Shown here piece by piece: positions 55,190-64,000 of a DNA stretch of 64,000 nucleotides. The notes below the pieces were generated by a model, which was not told the origin of the DNA, made no database searches, and saw only the letters and a list, made by a program, of their open reading frames with translations. Each line of letters begins with the position of its first letter. Positions within the stretch are counted from its first letter, which is position 1. The position numbers and the translations under genes are program-made. This DNA comes from Kaistia defluvii (lineage in GTDB: Bacteria > Pseudomonadota > Alphaproteobacteria > Rhizobiales > Kaistiaceae): contig NZ_JAPKNI010000008.1 in the NCBI RefSeq assembly GCF_026343955.1, forward strand, positions 121,183 to 185,182. The letters are read 5' to 3'.

Positions 55190-56080
55190 TCAGTTTGGCG
55201 GCCTGGGCGGATTGGTCTTCGGGTAGGTGTGGGCCACCTCGACCGAGGAGACCCGGTCGCCGAGTCCGAAATCGGACAGTTTGTAGAGCCCCGGCGAACT
55301 GAGCGTGCGCTTGGCGCCCTGGGCAAAGCGCGGGTCCCCAAAATCATGGTCGTAGACCGTGATCGAATAGCGCCCCTCGGCCGGCTTCGGCAGATACAGG
55401 CTGCTCATTGTGTCGTTGGCGATGCCGATATCGGCGACGCCGAAGCGATAGAGGTCCTGGGTGGACTGCTTGAGCCTGCCCGGATTGCCGGGGACGATCG
55501 TCCAGAGATTACGCCGCGACACACGCCGGCTGTCGGCCAGATCGAGCCGCGCCTGCCTTCCCAGCCCCAGATCATGCTCGAAGACCTTGATCTCATCGCC
55601 CCAGGGGAACGGGAAGTTCGACGTGTCCTCGATGCCGGGGTCTTCGGGGGCGGGGATTTCCGGCGCGTTGACATAGTCGAGCGAGACGATGTCGAACGAG
55701 ACCTGGACGTTGAGGTCGGTATCGGAGCCCCTTGCGACGATGGTCCAGGTCGAATAGGGGCCGACCTGGTCGAGGTCGATCCATAGATCGTCCTTGGCGC
55801 GGTCGTCGGGGTCCAGCCATTGCGGCCCGTCGCGCTCGATCGCCACCAGCCGCACCTTGAAGCGGTTGTTGACGACGCGCGGGTAGATCATCGGCTGGAT
55901 CTGGTCGCCGAAATAGCCATGGGCAGGTATGAGGTCGCTGGGACCCTTGTCGAACAGCCGGAAGGCTTCCCGACCCTCGAACCAGAGATACCACTCCAGT
56001 TCGTGATCATGGTTCCTGGCTTCGGAATAGTTGTTGGGCATCCAGCTGGTCAGGCGGACGCTGAGTTCCTTGGCGAGCAC
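55190..56080 (-). CDS. Unknown protein with beta-gamma-crystallin-like motifs
   Basis: 296 aa, no signal peptide or membrane helix. The N-terminal part has SWMPNNYSEARNHDHELEWY and many charged, aromatic strands (WLDPDDRAKDDLWIDLDQVG). The C-terminal 60 residues read SITVYDHDFGDPRFAQGAKR and then LYKLSDFGLGDRVSSVEV, the pattern of one beta-gamma-crystallin motif (tyrosine corner plus D-x-x-S-S calcium loop); EIKVFEHDLGLGRQARLDLA near 165 may be a second. The fold is inferred. GTG start at 56080 is chosen because GGAGG lies 6 bases upstream; the ATG at 56095 has none. Confidence 0.6.
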   Translation of the reverse strand: MLAKELSVRLTSWMPNNYSEARNHDHELEWYLWFEGREAFRLFDKGPSDLIPAHGYFGDQIQPMIYPRVVNNRFKVRLVAIERDGPQWLDPDDRAKDDLWIDLDQVGPYSTWTIVARGSDTDLNVQVSFDIVSLDYVNAPEIPAPEDPGIEDTSNFPFPWGDEIKVFEHDLGLGRQARLDLADSRRVSRRNLWTIVPGNPGRLKQSTQDLYRFGVADIGIANDTMSSLYLPKPAEGRYSITVYDHDFGDPRFAQGAKRTLSSPGLYKLSDFGLGDRVSSVEVAHTYPKTNPPRPPN

Positions 56081-56317
56081 GGTTTCCCTCCGCATCTAGA
56101 CGGCTCGCCCCCCTATGCCACCCATACTGTCAGGAAACAGGGAACGTCGCTATCCGTAACGTCAGCTGCTTCTGACCTCCGCATGCCGTCCCCGCTCGGA
56201 ACCGACGCGATGGCGGAGGCCGGAGACTCCCGCCTTTCTTTTCCTTGTTTTCCTGGAGACCAGAGCAGGCGTCCCGGCACCCCGATCCGCCACGCCTGAT
56301 GCGGGCCGGCCGGCGTC

Positions 56318-56770
56318 CTAGCGCCGCTCGCGGAAGAAATCCCGCAGCATCCCGGCCGATTCGCTCTCGGCGATGCCGCCATAGACGTCCGGCGCGTGGT
56401 GGCAGGTCGGCTGGCTGTAGAAGCGCACGCCGCTCTCGACCGCGCCGCCCTTGGGGTCGGGCGCGGCATAATAAAGCCGGCGGATGCGGGCGAAGGAGAT
56501 CGCCGCCGCGCACATCGGGCAGGGCTCCAGCGTCACATAGAGATCGCAATCCGGCAGCCGCTGCGATTGCAGCGCCCCGCAGGCGGCGCGGATCGCCAGC
56601 GTTTCGGCATGGGCGGTCGGGTCGTTGAGTTCGAGCGTGCGGTTGCCGTCGGCGGCCAGCACCACGCCGTCGCGCACGATCACCGCGCCGATCGGCACCT
56701 CGCCGCGCGCCGCCGCCTTGCGCGCCTCGGCCAGCGCCAGGCTCATGAAGGAGGGTGCGCCGCCCCTCAT
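56318..56770 (-). CDS. tadA: tRNA-specific adenosine deaminase TadA
   Basis: 150 aa from the ATG at 56770, the usual TadA length. Converts A34 of tRNA-Arg to inosine. The zinc site is complete: PTAHAETLAIRAACGAL (His, catalytic Glu) and TLEPCPMCAAAISFARI (two Cys). The frame is open 16 codons further to 56818, and a start 8 codons later is possible; none has a clear ribosome site. Confidence 0.92.
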   Translation of the reverse strand: MRGGAPSFMSLALAEARKAAARGEVPIGAVIVRDGVVLAADGNRTLELNDPTAHAETLAIRAACGALQSQRLPDCDLYVTLEPCPMCAAAISFARIRRLYYAAPDPKGGAVESGVRFYSQPTCHHAPDVYGGIAESESAGMLRDFFRERR

Positions 56771-56886
56771 TTCCGCTCGCATGGCTCGAATTGACCACCC
56801 ATTTTCGTCCTGTCGCATTTTGTTTGCACGAAGCCGTATCCACCCGGCCGCAAAATGCTCTAAGGAACCGTTTCAAGGATGGATAG

Positions 56887-58503
56887 ATGAAGCCGCCGCA
56901 GAAACGCACGAAGGACAGCCCCGCGCAAGACGACGCCGAGCACGACCGCATCGCCAAGGTATTGGCGCGCGCCGGACTCTGCTCGCGCCGGGACGCTGAG
57001 AGACTGATCGAAGAGGGACGCGTCGCCATCAATGGCCGCGTCCTGACCAGCCCGGCCGTGAATGTCGGCCCGCACGACCGCGTCACGGTCGATGACGAGC
57101 CGCTGCCCACCAAGGAACGCACGCGGCTGTGGCTCTACCACAAGCCGAAGGGCCTGGTGACGACAGCGCATGATCCGGAGGGCCGCCCGACCGTGTTCGA
57201 CGCGCTGCCGGAACATCTGCCGCGCGTCATCGCCATCGGCCGCCTCGACATCAACACCGAGGGGCTGCTGCTTCTTACCAATGATGGCGGCCTGGCCCGT
57301 GTGCTGGAGCTGCCCTCGACCGGCTGGATGCGGCGTTACCGCGTCCGCGCCTGGGGCGATATCCTGCAGCCCGATCTCGACAAGCTGAAGGACGGCGTGT
57401 CGATCGACGGCGTGATGTATGGCGCCATCGAAGGCATTCTCGACCGCATCCAGGGTTCCAACATCTGGGCGACGATCGGTCTGCGCGAAGGCAAGAACCG
57501 CGAAGTGAAGAAGGTGCTTTCGAGCATCGGTCTCGACGTGAACCGCCTGATCCGCATCTCCTACGGCCCGTTCCAGCTCGGCGACCTGCCGGAGGGCGAA
57601 GCCGTCGAGATCAAGGGCCGCGTCCTGCGTGACCAGCTTGGCGAAAAGCTGGCGCAGGAATCCGGCGCCGATTTCGACGCGCCCCTGCGCGAGGAAGAGG
57701 AAGCCGCCCGCCGCAGCAATCGCAAGTCCGGCGGCCGGACCATCCGCCGTGGCCCGATCAAGCCGCTCGCCCAGGTCAAGCCGACCAGCGAACGCCCGGT
57801 TCGCGTCGATCCGCGCCGCGTTGAGGAAGCCGAGACCGGCGAGCGTCGTGGCGGTCGTCCCGTCTCCGAAGCGCGCCGAAACCGCGACGAGCGCCCGGCC
57901 GAAGGCCGCGCCCCGCGTGGCGAAGGCCGCCGTGGTCGTGACGAGCGCCCGGCGGAGGGTCGTGCCCCGCGCGGCGAAGCGCGCCGTGGCCGGGACGAGC
58001 GTCCCGCCGAAAGCCGTGCGCCGCGTGGCGAGGGCCGGCGTGGCCGTGGTGAACGCGGTGCCGAGGGCGAGGCTCCGCAGCGGACGTCGCATCGCGGTGC
58101 GGCCCGGGGCAGGGGCCGTGGCGAGCCTGCCGCCGAGGGCGGCGACAAGCGCGAGTTCCAGGATGGCCGCCGTTTCGAGGGCAGCCTCCGCAATGCGCGG
58201 CCGGTCACCGGCCGCAATCCCGATGGCGACCGGCCCGCGCGCGGTCCGCGCGGCGGCGTGGTCAAGAGCGGTGGCCGTCCCAGTTCCGGCGGCGCGCCCA
58301 AGACGGGCGGCGGCGCGAAGGCCGGCGGCAAGCCGGGACGCTCGTTCGACAAGCGCCCGGTGACGGGCCGCAATCCGGACGGCGACAGGCCGCGCGGCGG
58401 CCGGGGCGGCAAGCCTTCCGGCGGCGGCGGTGGCAAGCCTTCGGGTTCGGGTGGTTCAGGCAGCAGGTCGGGTGGTACGGGTCGTGCGGATCGTCGCCGG
58501 TGA
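56887..58503 (+). CDS. rluB: 23S rRNA pseudouridine synthase RluB-type with long basic tail
   Basis: 538 aa, about twice the length of E. coli RluB. The S4 RNA-binding domain is at about 18-70 (RIAKVLARAGLCSRRDAERL), and the catalytic domain at about 75-250 has YHKPKGLVTTAHDPEGRPTV and AIGRLDINTEGLLLLTNDGG with the catalytic Asp, and IGLREGKNREVKKVL. From about 275 the protein is low-complexity Arg/Gly/Pro/Glu, including three 18-aa tandem repeats (330-383), a degenerate fourth and two copies of RPVTGRNPDGDRP (438, 490). Such tails are common in alphaproteobacteria and probably bind RNA. The 3' end overlaps rsmD by 20 bases. Confidence 0.88.
   Translation: MKPPQKRTKDSPAQDDAEHDRIAKVLARAGLCSRRDAERLIEEGRVAINGRVLTSPAVNVGPHDRVTVDDEPLPTKERTRLWLYHKPKGLVTTAHDPEGRPTVFDALPEHLPRVIAIGRLDINTEGLLLLTNDGGLARVLELPSTGWMRRYRVRAWGDILQPDLDKLKDGVSIDGVMYGAIEGILDRIQGSNIWATIGLREGKNREVKKVLSSIGLDVNRLIRISYGPFQLGDLPEGEAVEIKGRVLRDQLGEKLAQESGADFDAPLREEEEAARRSNRKSGGRTIRRGPIKPLAQVKPTSERPVRVDPRRVEEAETGERRGGRPVSEARRNRDERPAEGRAPRGEGRRGRDERPAEGRAPRGEARRGRDERPAESRAPRGEGRRGRGERGAEGEAPQRTSHRGAARGRGRGEPAAEGGDKREFQDGRRFEGSLRNARPVTGRNPDGDRPARGPRGGVVKSGGRPSSGGAPKTGGGAKAGGKPGRSFDKRPVTGRNPDGDRPRGGRGGKPSGGGGGKPSGSGGSGSRSGGTGRADRRR
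57874..58035 (+). repeat. Three 54-bp tandem repeats in the rluB tail
   Basis: 57874-57927, 57928-57981 and 57982-58035 encode R-R-x-R-D-E-R-P-A-E-x-R-A-P-R-G-E-x; a degenerate copy follows to 58080. Differences are mostly at third codon positions, so the peptide is under selection. Confidence 0.85.
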
Positions 58504-59041
58504 GTTTCGGGGCCGCTCGCTCGCGGCCCCGCGTACGCAGACGATAAGGCCGACGGCCGACAGACTGCGCGAAAGTCTCTTCAACGTGCTCGCGCACGCC
58601 TATGACGACGTCGTGGTCGATGCCCGCGTGCTCGATCTCTTCGCCGGCACCGGCGCGCTCGGGCTCGAGGCGATCTCGCGCGGCGCGCGCTACGCTATCT
58701 TCGTTGAGGAAGGCGTCGAGGCGCGCGGCCTGATCCGCGACAATATCGAGGCGTTCGGCCTGACGGGCCGGACCAAGCTGCTGCGCCGCGACGCGACCAA
58801 ACTCGGACCGGCTGGCACCGTCGATCCCTTCCAGCTTGTCTTCGCCGACCCGCCCTATGGCCGTGGCCTTGGCGAGGCGGCGCTGCAATCCGCTGTCGAA
58901 GGCGGCTGGCTGGCCCCCGGCGCGCTCGTCGTGATCGAGGAAGAAGCCAAGGCCCAGATCGCCGATATTCCGGGCCTTGAACGGATCGAGACGCGCCAGG
59001 CTGGGGACAGTCAGCTTATCTTTCTGAAATTTAATGTTTGA
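58484..59041 (+). CDS. rsmD: 16S rRNA (guanine966-N2)-methyltransferase RsmD
   Basis: 185 aa. Motif I is LDLFAGTGALGLEAISRGA, motif IV FADPPYGRGL, and the N-terminus RIVAGEFRGRSLAAPRTQTI with RPTADRLRESLFNVL is the RsmD signature. The GTG at 58484 gives the family start; it lies inside the rluB tail (20-base overlap), so translation is probably coupled. An earlier GTG-type start would add only tail-derived sequence. Confidence 0.92.
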   Translation: MRIVAGEFRGRSLAAPRTQTIRPTADRLRESLFNVLAHAYDDVVVDARVLDLFAGTGALGLEAISRGARYAIFVEEGVEARGLIRDNIEAFGLTGRTKLLRRDATKLGPAGTVDPFQLVFADPPYGRGLGEAALQSAVEGGWLAPGALVVIEEEAKAQIADIPGLERIETRQAGDSQLIFLKFNV

Positions 59042-59122
59042 TTGCGACATTAAAGTCGCAATCTAGCCACAGCTGCCGCATAGCTTGACCCTCAAGTGGC
59101 ACGCCGAGCAAATCGAGGGTCA

Positions 59123-60553
59123 ATGGCCTCTATTCTCCAGTCGAATCTGGCTGCGCTAAAGCGCGGACCAGCCGCCCTGTTCATTGCCGTAACGATCGGC
59201 ATGGCAGTCCCCGCCTACGCGGCAGAGAAGACCGCGACGCCGGCGCAAGCCGAGACGAGCCAGCTTCCGCGCATCGCGCCGGACGCCAGCACGTTCAAGC
59301 TTGCGAATGGCATGGAGGTCGTGGTGATCCCCGATCATCGCGCCCCGATCGTCACCCATATGGTCTGGTACAAGATCGGCGCGGCGGACGATCCGGCGGG
59401 CAAATCCGGCATCGCCCACTTCCTCGAGCATCTGATGTTCAAGGGAACCAAGAACCATCCGGCCGGCGAATTCTCGGCCAAGGTCTCCGAGGTCGGCGGC
59501 GTCGAGAATGCCTTCACCACGGCCGACTCGACCGCCTATTTCCAGACGGTCGCCAAGGAGCAGCTCGGCATGGTGATGGGCTTCGAGGCCGATCGCATGG
59601 AGGGCCTGCAGCTGACCGACGCGGTCGTGCTGCCCGAGCGCGACGTTATCCTGGAAGAGCGGCGCATGCGCACGGACAACAATCCGGCCGCCCAGCTCAG
59701 CGAGGCGATGAACGCGGCACTGTTCCAGAACCATCCCTATGGCATCCCGATCATCGGCTGGGAGCACGAGATGGCCGGGCTGACGCGCGAGGACGCCGTC
59801 GCTCAGTATGAGCGCTACTACACGCCGAACAACGCGATCCTGGTGGTTGCCGGAGACGTTACGGCCGACGAAGTGAAGAAGCTCGCCGAGGATACCTATG
59901 GCAAGCTGCCGCGTCGTTCGGAGCCGGCTGCCCGCAAGCGGCCGCTGGAGCCCCAGCCCCTGACCGAACGTTCGCTCGTGCTGCGCGACCAGCGGGTGAG
60001 CCAGCCGTCGTGGAACCAGATCTACCTCGCGCCGTCCTATGTTTCGGGAAAGCCGGGCGAAGCCGAGGCGCTGGATATCCTGGCCGACGTGATCGGCAGC
60101 GGCGCCACCAGCCGGCTCTATCGCAGCCTGGTGGTCGAGCAGGCGATCGCTTCGGGAGCCGGCGCCTATTACTCCGGCGATGGCCTCGATTATGGCCGGC
60201 TCGGCTTCTATGCGACGCCGCGCGGCGACGTCCCGCTCGACAAGCTGAGCACCGCGGTCGATGCGGTGCTGGCCGACGTGCGCGAGCATGGCATCACGGC
60301 CGAGGAACTGGCCTTGGCCAAGAAGCGCACGCGTGCCTCGACGATCTACAGCCAGGACAGCCAGTCCTCGCTCGCCCGGATCTTCGGCTCCGCCATGGTG
60401 GCAGGGCAGTCTCTCTCCGACGTGCAGGATTGGGCCCGTCGCATCGATGCGGTGACGCTTTCCGACGTCTCGCAGGTCGCCGCGAAATATCTCGACAAGC
60501 GCCGCTCGGTCACGGGCACCCTTTTGCCAGCGCCGGCCGATGGCCGCAGCTGA
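59123..60553 (+). CDS. M16 family zinc peptidase, catalytic subunit
   Basis: 476 aa with an N-terminal export signal (GPAALFIAVTIGMAVPAYA, cleavage near residue 32), so periplasmic. The inverted zinc motif HFLEH is at 99-103 with ENAFTTADSTAYF downstream, as in pitrilysin/MPP-beta-type enzymes. With the next gene it forms the two-subunit M16B arrangement, where this protein has the zinc site. GAGGG lies just before the ATG at 59123. Confidence 0.9.
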   Translation: MASILQSNLAALKRGPAALFIAVTIGMAVPAYAAEKTATPAQAETSQLPRIAPDASTFKLANGMEVVVIPDHRAPIVTHMVWYKIGAADDPAGKSGIAHFLEHLMFKGTKNHPAGEFSAKVSEVGGVENAFTTADSTAYFQTVAKEQLGMVMGFEADRMEGLQLTDAVVLPERDVILEERRMRTDNNPAAQLSEAMNAALFQNHPYGIPIIGWEHEMAGLTREDAVAQYERYYTPNNAILVVAGDVTADEVKKLAEDTYGKLPRRSEPAARKRPLEPQPLTERSLVLRDQRVSQPSWNQIYLAPSYVSGKPGEAEALDILADVIGSGATSRLYRSLVVEQAIASGAGAYYSGDGLDYGRLGFYATPRGDVPLDKLSTAVDAVLADVREHGITAEELALAKKRTRASTIYSQDSQSSLARIFGSAMVAGQSLSDVQDWARRIDAVTLSDVSQVAAKYLDKRRSVTGTLLPAPADGRS

Positions 60554-60569
60554 TCGTCAGAGGAAACAT

Positions 60570-61880
60570 ATGATGGCAAACCTACTGGCACGGCTCGGCC
60601 TCGCTTTCGTCGGCCTGGTGATGCTGGCGCCCGCGAGCCAGGCAATCGAGATCCAGCGTGTGATCAGCCCCGGCGGCATCGAGGCATGGCTGGTGGAAGA
60701 TTATGCGGTGCCGATCGTCGCGGTGAACTTCGCCTTTTCCGGCGGCACCTCGCAGGATCCGGCCGACCGGCCCGGCCTCGCCAACATGCTCTCCGGCCTG
60801 CTCGACGAGGGCGCCGGCGACCTGGACAGCAAGGCGTTCCAGGCCAAGCTCAGCGACCTGTCGATCGGGCTCTCCTTCGACGCCGGCCGCGATGACTTTT
60901 TCGGCACGCTGAAGACGCTGGCGGAGAACAAGGACGAGGCCTTCTCCATGCTGGCCCTGTCGCTGCAGAAGCCGCGTTTCGACGCCGAGCCGATCGAGCG
61001 CATTCGCGCCCAGATCCAGGTGAGCATCAACGAGGCCAAGAAGGACCCGGATTCGGTCGCCAGCGCCACGATCCGTGCCACGGCCTATCCTGGCCATCCC
61101 TACGCCCAGCCTCCGGAAGGGACGGTCGAGAGCATCGCCGCCATATCGGCCGAGGATCTGAAGAACTATCGCGAGCGGATCTTTGCCCGTGACAATCTGA
61201 AGGTCGCGGTCGTGGGCGCCATTGACGCCAAGAGCGTCGGCGCCATGCTCGACCAGGTTTTCGGGCCGCTGCCCGCCAAGGGCAAGCTGACCGACATTCC
61301 CGACACGGTCCCCAAGGGCGGCACGGCGGAAGTCGATATGCCGAACCCGCAGACGGTGATCACCTTTGGCGGCCCGGGCCCGCGCCGCGACGCGCCGGAT
61401 TTCATGGCCGCCTTCGTCGCCAACCACATATTGGGCGGCGGCACCTTCTCGTCCCGTCTTTATGAAGAGGTGCGCGAGCGCCGTGGCCTGGCCTATTCGG
61501 TCGGGACCATGATGCTGCCGTTCCGTCACTCCGCCGCCATCTCCGGCAACACCGCCACCCGCGCCGATCGTGCGGATGAAACGGTGGAGCTGATCAAGAG
61601 CGAGATGGCCCGGATGGCCAAGGACGGCCCGACCGACGAGGAACTCGCCAAGGCGAAGAGCTTCCTGACCGGCTCCTACGCGCTGCGCTTCGATTCCTCG
61701 TCCAAGATCGCCCGCCAGTTGCTCGGCATCCAGCTCGACGATCTCGGCATCGACTACATCAACAAGCGCAACGACATGGTGGACGCGGTGACGCTCGACG
61801 AGGTCAAGCAGGCCTCGCAGAAATACTTCTCCAACGGCACCAGCCTGATCGTTCGCGTCGGTCCGCAGGAAAAGAGCTGA
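60570..61880 (+). CDS. M16 family peptidase-like subunit without zinc motif
   Basis: 436 aa, signal peptide in the first 26 residues (LGLAFVGLVMLAPASQA). The HxxEH motif is replaced by LANMLSGLLDEGA, so it cannot bind zinc, but it keeps the substrate-binding Arg/Tyr region SSRLYEEVRERRGLAYSVG. This is the partner subunit of the M16B pair; it begins 16 bases after the catalytic gene (GAGG, 6 bases, ATG). Confidence 0.9.
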   Translation: MMANLLARLGLAFVGLVMLAPASQAIEIQRVISPGGIEAWLVEDYAVPIVAVNFAFSGGTSQDPADRPGLANMLSGLLDEGAGDLDSKAFQAKLSDLSIGLSFDAGRDDFFGTLKTLAENKDEAFSMLALSLQKPRFDAEPIERIRAQIQVSINEAKKDPDSVASATIRATAYPGHPYAQPPEGTVESIAAISAEDLKNYRERIFARDNLKVAVVGAIDAKSVGAMLDQVFGPLPAKGKLTDIPDTVPKGGTAEVDMPNPQTVITFGGPGPRRDAPDFMAAFVANHILGGGTFSSRLYEEVRERRGLAYSVGTMMLPFRHSAAISGNTATRADRADETVELIKSEMARMAKDGPTDEELAKAKSFLTGSYALRFDSSSKIARQLLGIQLDDLGIDYINKRNDMVDAVTLDEVKQASQKYFSNGTSLIVRVGPQEKS

Positions 61881-61973
61881 GCGCTGGAGGGAAGGTTCTT
61901 CGCGGTTCACTTGGAAGGCCTTCCCGGGAAGGCATCCCTCGGGGACAGGTGAAGCCCCACTTGCGACAGACAT

Positions 61974-62004
61974 AAAAAGGGCCGGGAAGCATTCCCGGCC
62001 CTTT
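61974..62004. terminator. Bidirectional terminator between M16 operon and antiporter
   Basis: 13-bp perfect stem AAAGGGCCGGGAA (61976-61988), loop GCA, complement at 61992-62004; A/T-rich on both sides. Confidence 0.9.
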
Positions 62005-62024
62005 CTGTTTTTCCGGAAGCCCGC

Positions 62025-63854
62025 TCAGTCGACGGGCTCGGCCGTGGCCGTCTCGGCCTCCTTGTTGAGCGCCTTCGCCTCGCGCTTCGGCACCGTCAGC
62101 GGCTCGGGTTCCGGCTTGAACGCCTTGGTGACGAACAGGTCGCGCCCGGCCGACAGAAGGCCGCCGGCCTGCTGCGCCGCGAGGCGCGCCGCGTCGCGGC
62201 TGCGCAGGCTTTCCGAGATCGATTCGATCCGCTCGGGCGCGACGCCCAGGCCTTCCAGCGCCGAGGCGCCGAAGGTGAAGGCCGATTCCAGCGTCTCGCG
62301 CATCTGGTAGGTCACGCCCTTCTTGAGCAGCCGCAGCGTATGGCCGCGGTCATAGGCGCGGACATAGAGCTGCACGAACGGGAATTCCGACTGGATGAGT
62401 TCGACGATCTTGTCCGTCACCTCCGGCTTGTCGGTGCAGATCGCCACGATCTGCGCCCGCTCGATGCCGGCGGCGTGCAGCACGTCGAGCCGGGTGCCGT
62501 CGCCGAAATAGACCTTGAAGCCGAAGCGCGAAGCGGCGCGGATCATCTCGGCGTCCGAGTCGATCGCCGTAACGTCGACGCCTTCCGCCAGCAGGAACTG
62601 CGCCGAGATCTGGCCGAAGCGGCCGAAGCCGATCATCAGCACCCGTCCGCCGGCGCCGTCGAAATCCTCCTCGATCTGCTCGGGCGTCGCCGGGGGCAGC
62701 AGCCACTTCAGCGACAGCACCGCCATCGGCGTCAGCGCCATCGAGATGATGACGGTGGCGGTCAGCATGGCGTTGACCTCGCCGGTGAATACCCCGCCGG
62801 CGGTTGCCGCGGCATAGAGCACGAAGGCGAACTCGCCGCCCTGGGCGAGCATGGCGGCGCGCGCCATCGCCTCGGCGTGGTCGGCCTTGAGCACGCGCGC
62901 CACGACGTAGATGCCGGCCGCCTTCAGCGCCATGTAGGCGACGACGCCGATCGCGATCATCTGCCAGTGCCGGGCGATGACGCCGAGATCGAGCGACATG
63001 CCGACGCTGAGGAAGAACAGGCCGAGCAGGATGCCGCGGAAGGGCTCGATATCCGCCTCAAGCTGGTGGCGGAAGCTCGATTCCGACAGCAGCACGCCGG
63101 CGAGGAAGGCGCCCATCGCCATCGACAGGCCGCCGATCTGCATGGCCAGCGCCGCGCCGAGCACGACCAGCAGCGCCGCCGCCGTCATCACCTCGCGCGC
63201 CTGGACATTGGCCAGGATGCGGAACATCGGATTGAGCAGCCAGCGCCCGGCCGCGATCAGGGCGGCCAGCGAGGCGAGGGCGATCAGGATCGAGATCCAG
63301 CGCGACTGCGCCTCGCCGTCCGATCCATGCGTGCCGAGCAGGGCGACGATCGCCAGCATCGGCACGATGGCAAGGTCCTCCAGCAGCAGGATCGAGATGA
63401 CGCGCTGCCCGGGCGGCGTCGCCGTGTCGCCGCGCTCTTCCAGGATCTGCATGACGATGGCGGTGGAGGAGAGCACGAAGCCCATGCCGGCGATGAAGGC
63501 CACGGCGGGCGGGAAGCCGGCGACGATGCCGAGGCCCGTGAGCAGCGCGCTGCACGCGACCACCTGCGCCAGGCCGAGCCCAAAGATCTCGCCGCGCAGG
63601 CTCCACAGCCGCGATGGCCGCATCTCCAGCCCGATGATGAACAGGAACAGCACCACGCCGAGCTCGGCGACATGCAGGATCGACTGCGGGTCGGTGAACA
63701 GCTTCAGCCCGTAGGGGCCGATCACCAGGCCGGCGGCGAGATAGCCGAGCACCGTGCCGAGGCCGAGCCGCTTGGAAATGGGGACCGCGATCACGGCCGC
63801 GCCGAGCAGCGCCACCAGCTGGACGAGATCGGTGCCTTGGGTATCGACCGACAT
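62025..63854 (-). CDS. Kef-type CPA2 cation/proton antiporter with RCK domain
   Basis: 609 aa. About 12 membrane helices (1-385) include VLGYLAAGLVIGPYGL, GMGFVLSSTAIVMQILEERG, LLLEDLAIVPML (the CPA2 Asp) and LGLFFLSVGMSLDLGVI. A TrkA-N/RCK domain (about 395-515) has the NAD-type loop VLMIGFGRFGQISAQFLL and AIDSDAEMI. Glutathione-gated KefB/KefC of E. coli have this layout, and a glutathione link is plausible since gshA is present, but YbaL-like antiporters look the same. Start 63854 has GAGG upstream; the frame continues 45 codons without membrane character. Confidence 0.88.
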   Translation of the reverse strand: MSVDTQGTDLVQLVALLGAAVIAVPISKRLGLGTVLGYLAAGLVIGPYGLKLFTDPQSILHVAELGVVLFLFIIGLEMRPSRLWSLRGEIFGLGLAQVVACSALLTGLGIVAGFPPAVAFIAGMGFVLSSTAIVMQILEERGDTATPPGQRVISILLLEDLAIVPMLAIVALLGTHGSDGEAQSRWISILIALASLAALIAAGRWLLNPMFRILANVQAREVMTAAALLVVLGAALAMQIGGLSMAMGAFLAGVLLSESSFRHQLEADIEPFRGILLGLFFLSVGMSLDLGVIARHWQMIAIGVVAYMALKAAGIYVVARVLKADHAEAMARAAMLAQGGEFAFVLYAAATAGGVFTGEVNAMLTATVIISMALTPMAVLSLKWLLPPATPEQIEEDFDGAGGRVLMIGFGRFGQISAQFLLAEGVDVTAIDSDAEMIRAASRFGFKVYFGDGTRLDVLHAAGIERAQIVAICTDKPEVTDKIVELIQSEFPFVQLYVRAYDRGHTLRLLKKGVTYQMRETLESAFTFGASALEGLGVAPERIESISESLRSRDAARLAAQQAGGLLSAGRDLFVTKAFKPEPEPLTVPKREAKALNKEAETATAEPVD

Positions 63855-64000
63855 GAGGGGCCTCGGCTTTGGGGGACTTTCACGATGGAACGGGAGTTCG
63901 ATCCGCGCAAGGCGCGAGACGGGCATGCAGACGGATTGGGCAGGTGTGGCGCCGAAGGCCGCGGACGGGCGCGCGCCTCTGGAAACCATGGCGACGGGGC

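Noticed and set aside
57884..58080. Short tandem repeats considered as a CRISPR array
   Set aside because: The repeats are contiguous, in frame within rluB, with no spacers.

Overview
The window is GC-rich, densely coding bacterial chromosome that reads as an alphaproteobacterium of the order Hyphomicrobiales (Rhizobiales). The pointers are a PdhS/PleC/DivJ-type polar histidine kinase, polyhydroxybutyrate phasins, DUF1127 and DUF1488 proteins, a hisS-hisZ-hisG operon with the long regulatory-type HisG, a BacA/SbmA-like ABC transporter and a CIRCE-controlled groESL. The genus cannot be fixed from sequence alone. No rRNA, tRNA, prophage, insertion sequence or CRISPR array was seen. Almost everything is core chromosome; the small accessory element is a BrnT/BrnA toxin-antitoxin pair behind groEL.

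Layout. 1-4.3 kb: two phasin-type genes (the first cut by the window edge) with a 14-bp-arm TGCA palindrome resembling a PhaR operator, then a large PAS histidine kinase. 4.4-12.5 kb: VOC protein and LrhA-like LysR regulator, DUF1127 protein, DUF937 protein, tandem Usp stress protein, glutamate-cysteine ligase, SDR oxidoreductase, EamA exporter, class I glutamine amidotransferase. 12.6-21.5 kb: a two-carbon/three-carbon hydroxyacid block, with a FadR-type regulator divergent from FMN L-lactate dehydrogenase (lldD), DUF3422 protein, a LysR regulator divergent from glycolate oxidase glcD-glcE-glcF; a small secreted protein gene sits antisense between glcE and glcF. 22.6-26.1 kb: TPP riboswitch with thiM-thiE, then malate synthase aceB, which takes the glyoxylate made by glycolate oxidase into malate.

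26.2-31.8 kb: two DHA2-type drug exporters and an EmrA-like fusion protein facing a divergent TetR regulator, with two copies of a TetR operator between them. 31.9-35.1 kb: L,D-transpeptidase, BacA-like ABC transporter, DoxX protein. 35.2-38.9 kb: hisS-hisZ-hisG preceded by three 24-bp repeats. 39-43.6 kb: a 52-aa protein, 3-methyladenine glycosylase, a second L,D-transpeptidase, lipoprotein, ribF, HAD phosphatase.

44.1-49.9 kb is the least explained part: two tandem paralogous single-pass TPR proteins of about 590 aa sharing an uncharacterised cytoplasmic domain and a conserved periplasmic Cys-x21-Cys pair, followed by an orphan LuxO-like sigma-54 response regulator and a secreted protein. 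This is my best candidate for an undescribed signalling system. 50-52.3 kb: a phospholipid-synthesis operon (CDP-alcohol phosphatidyltransferase, CdsA, PlsC). 52.3-55.1 kb: groESL under a CIRCE operator, then brnT-brnA. 55.2-64 kb: a beta-gamma-crystallin-like protein, TadA, RluB with a long repeat-rich basic tail, RsmD, a paired M16 peptidase operon and a Kef-type cation/proton antiporter.
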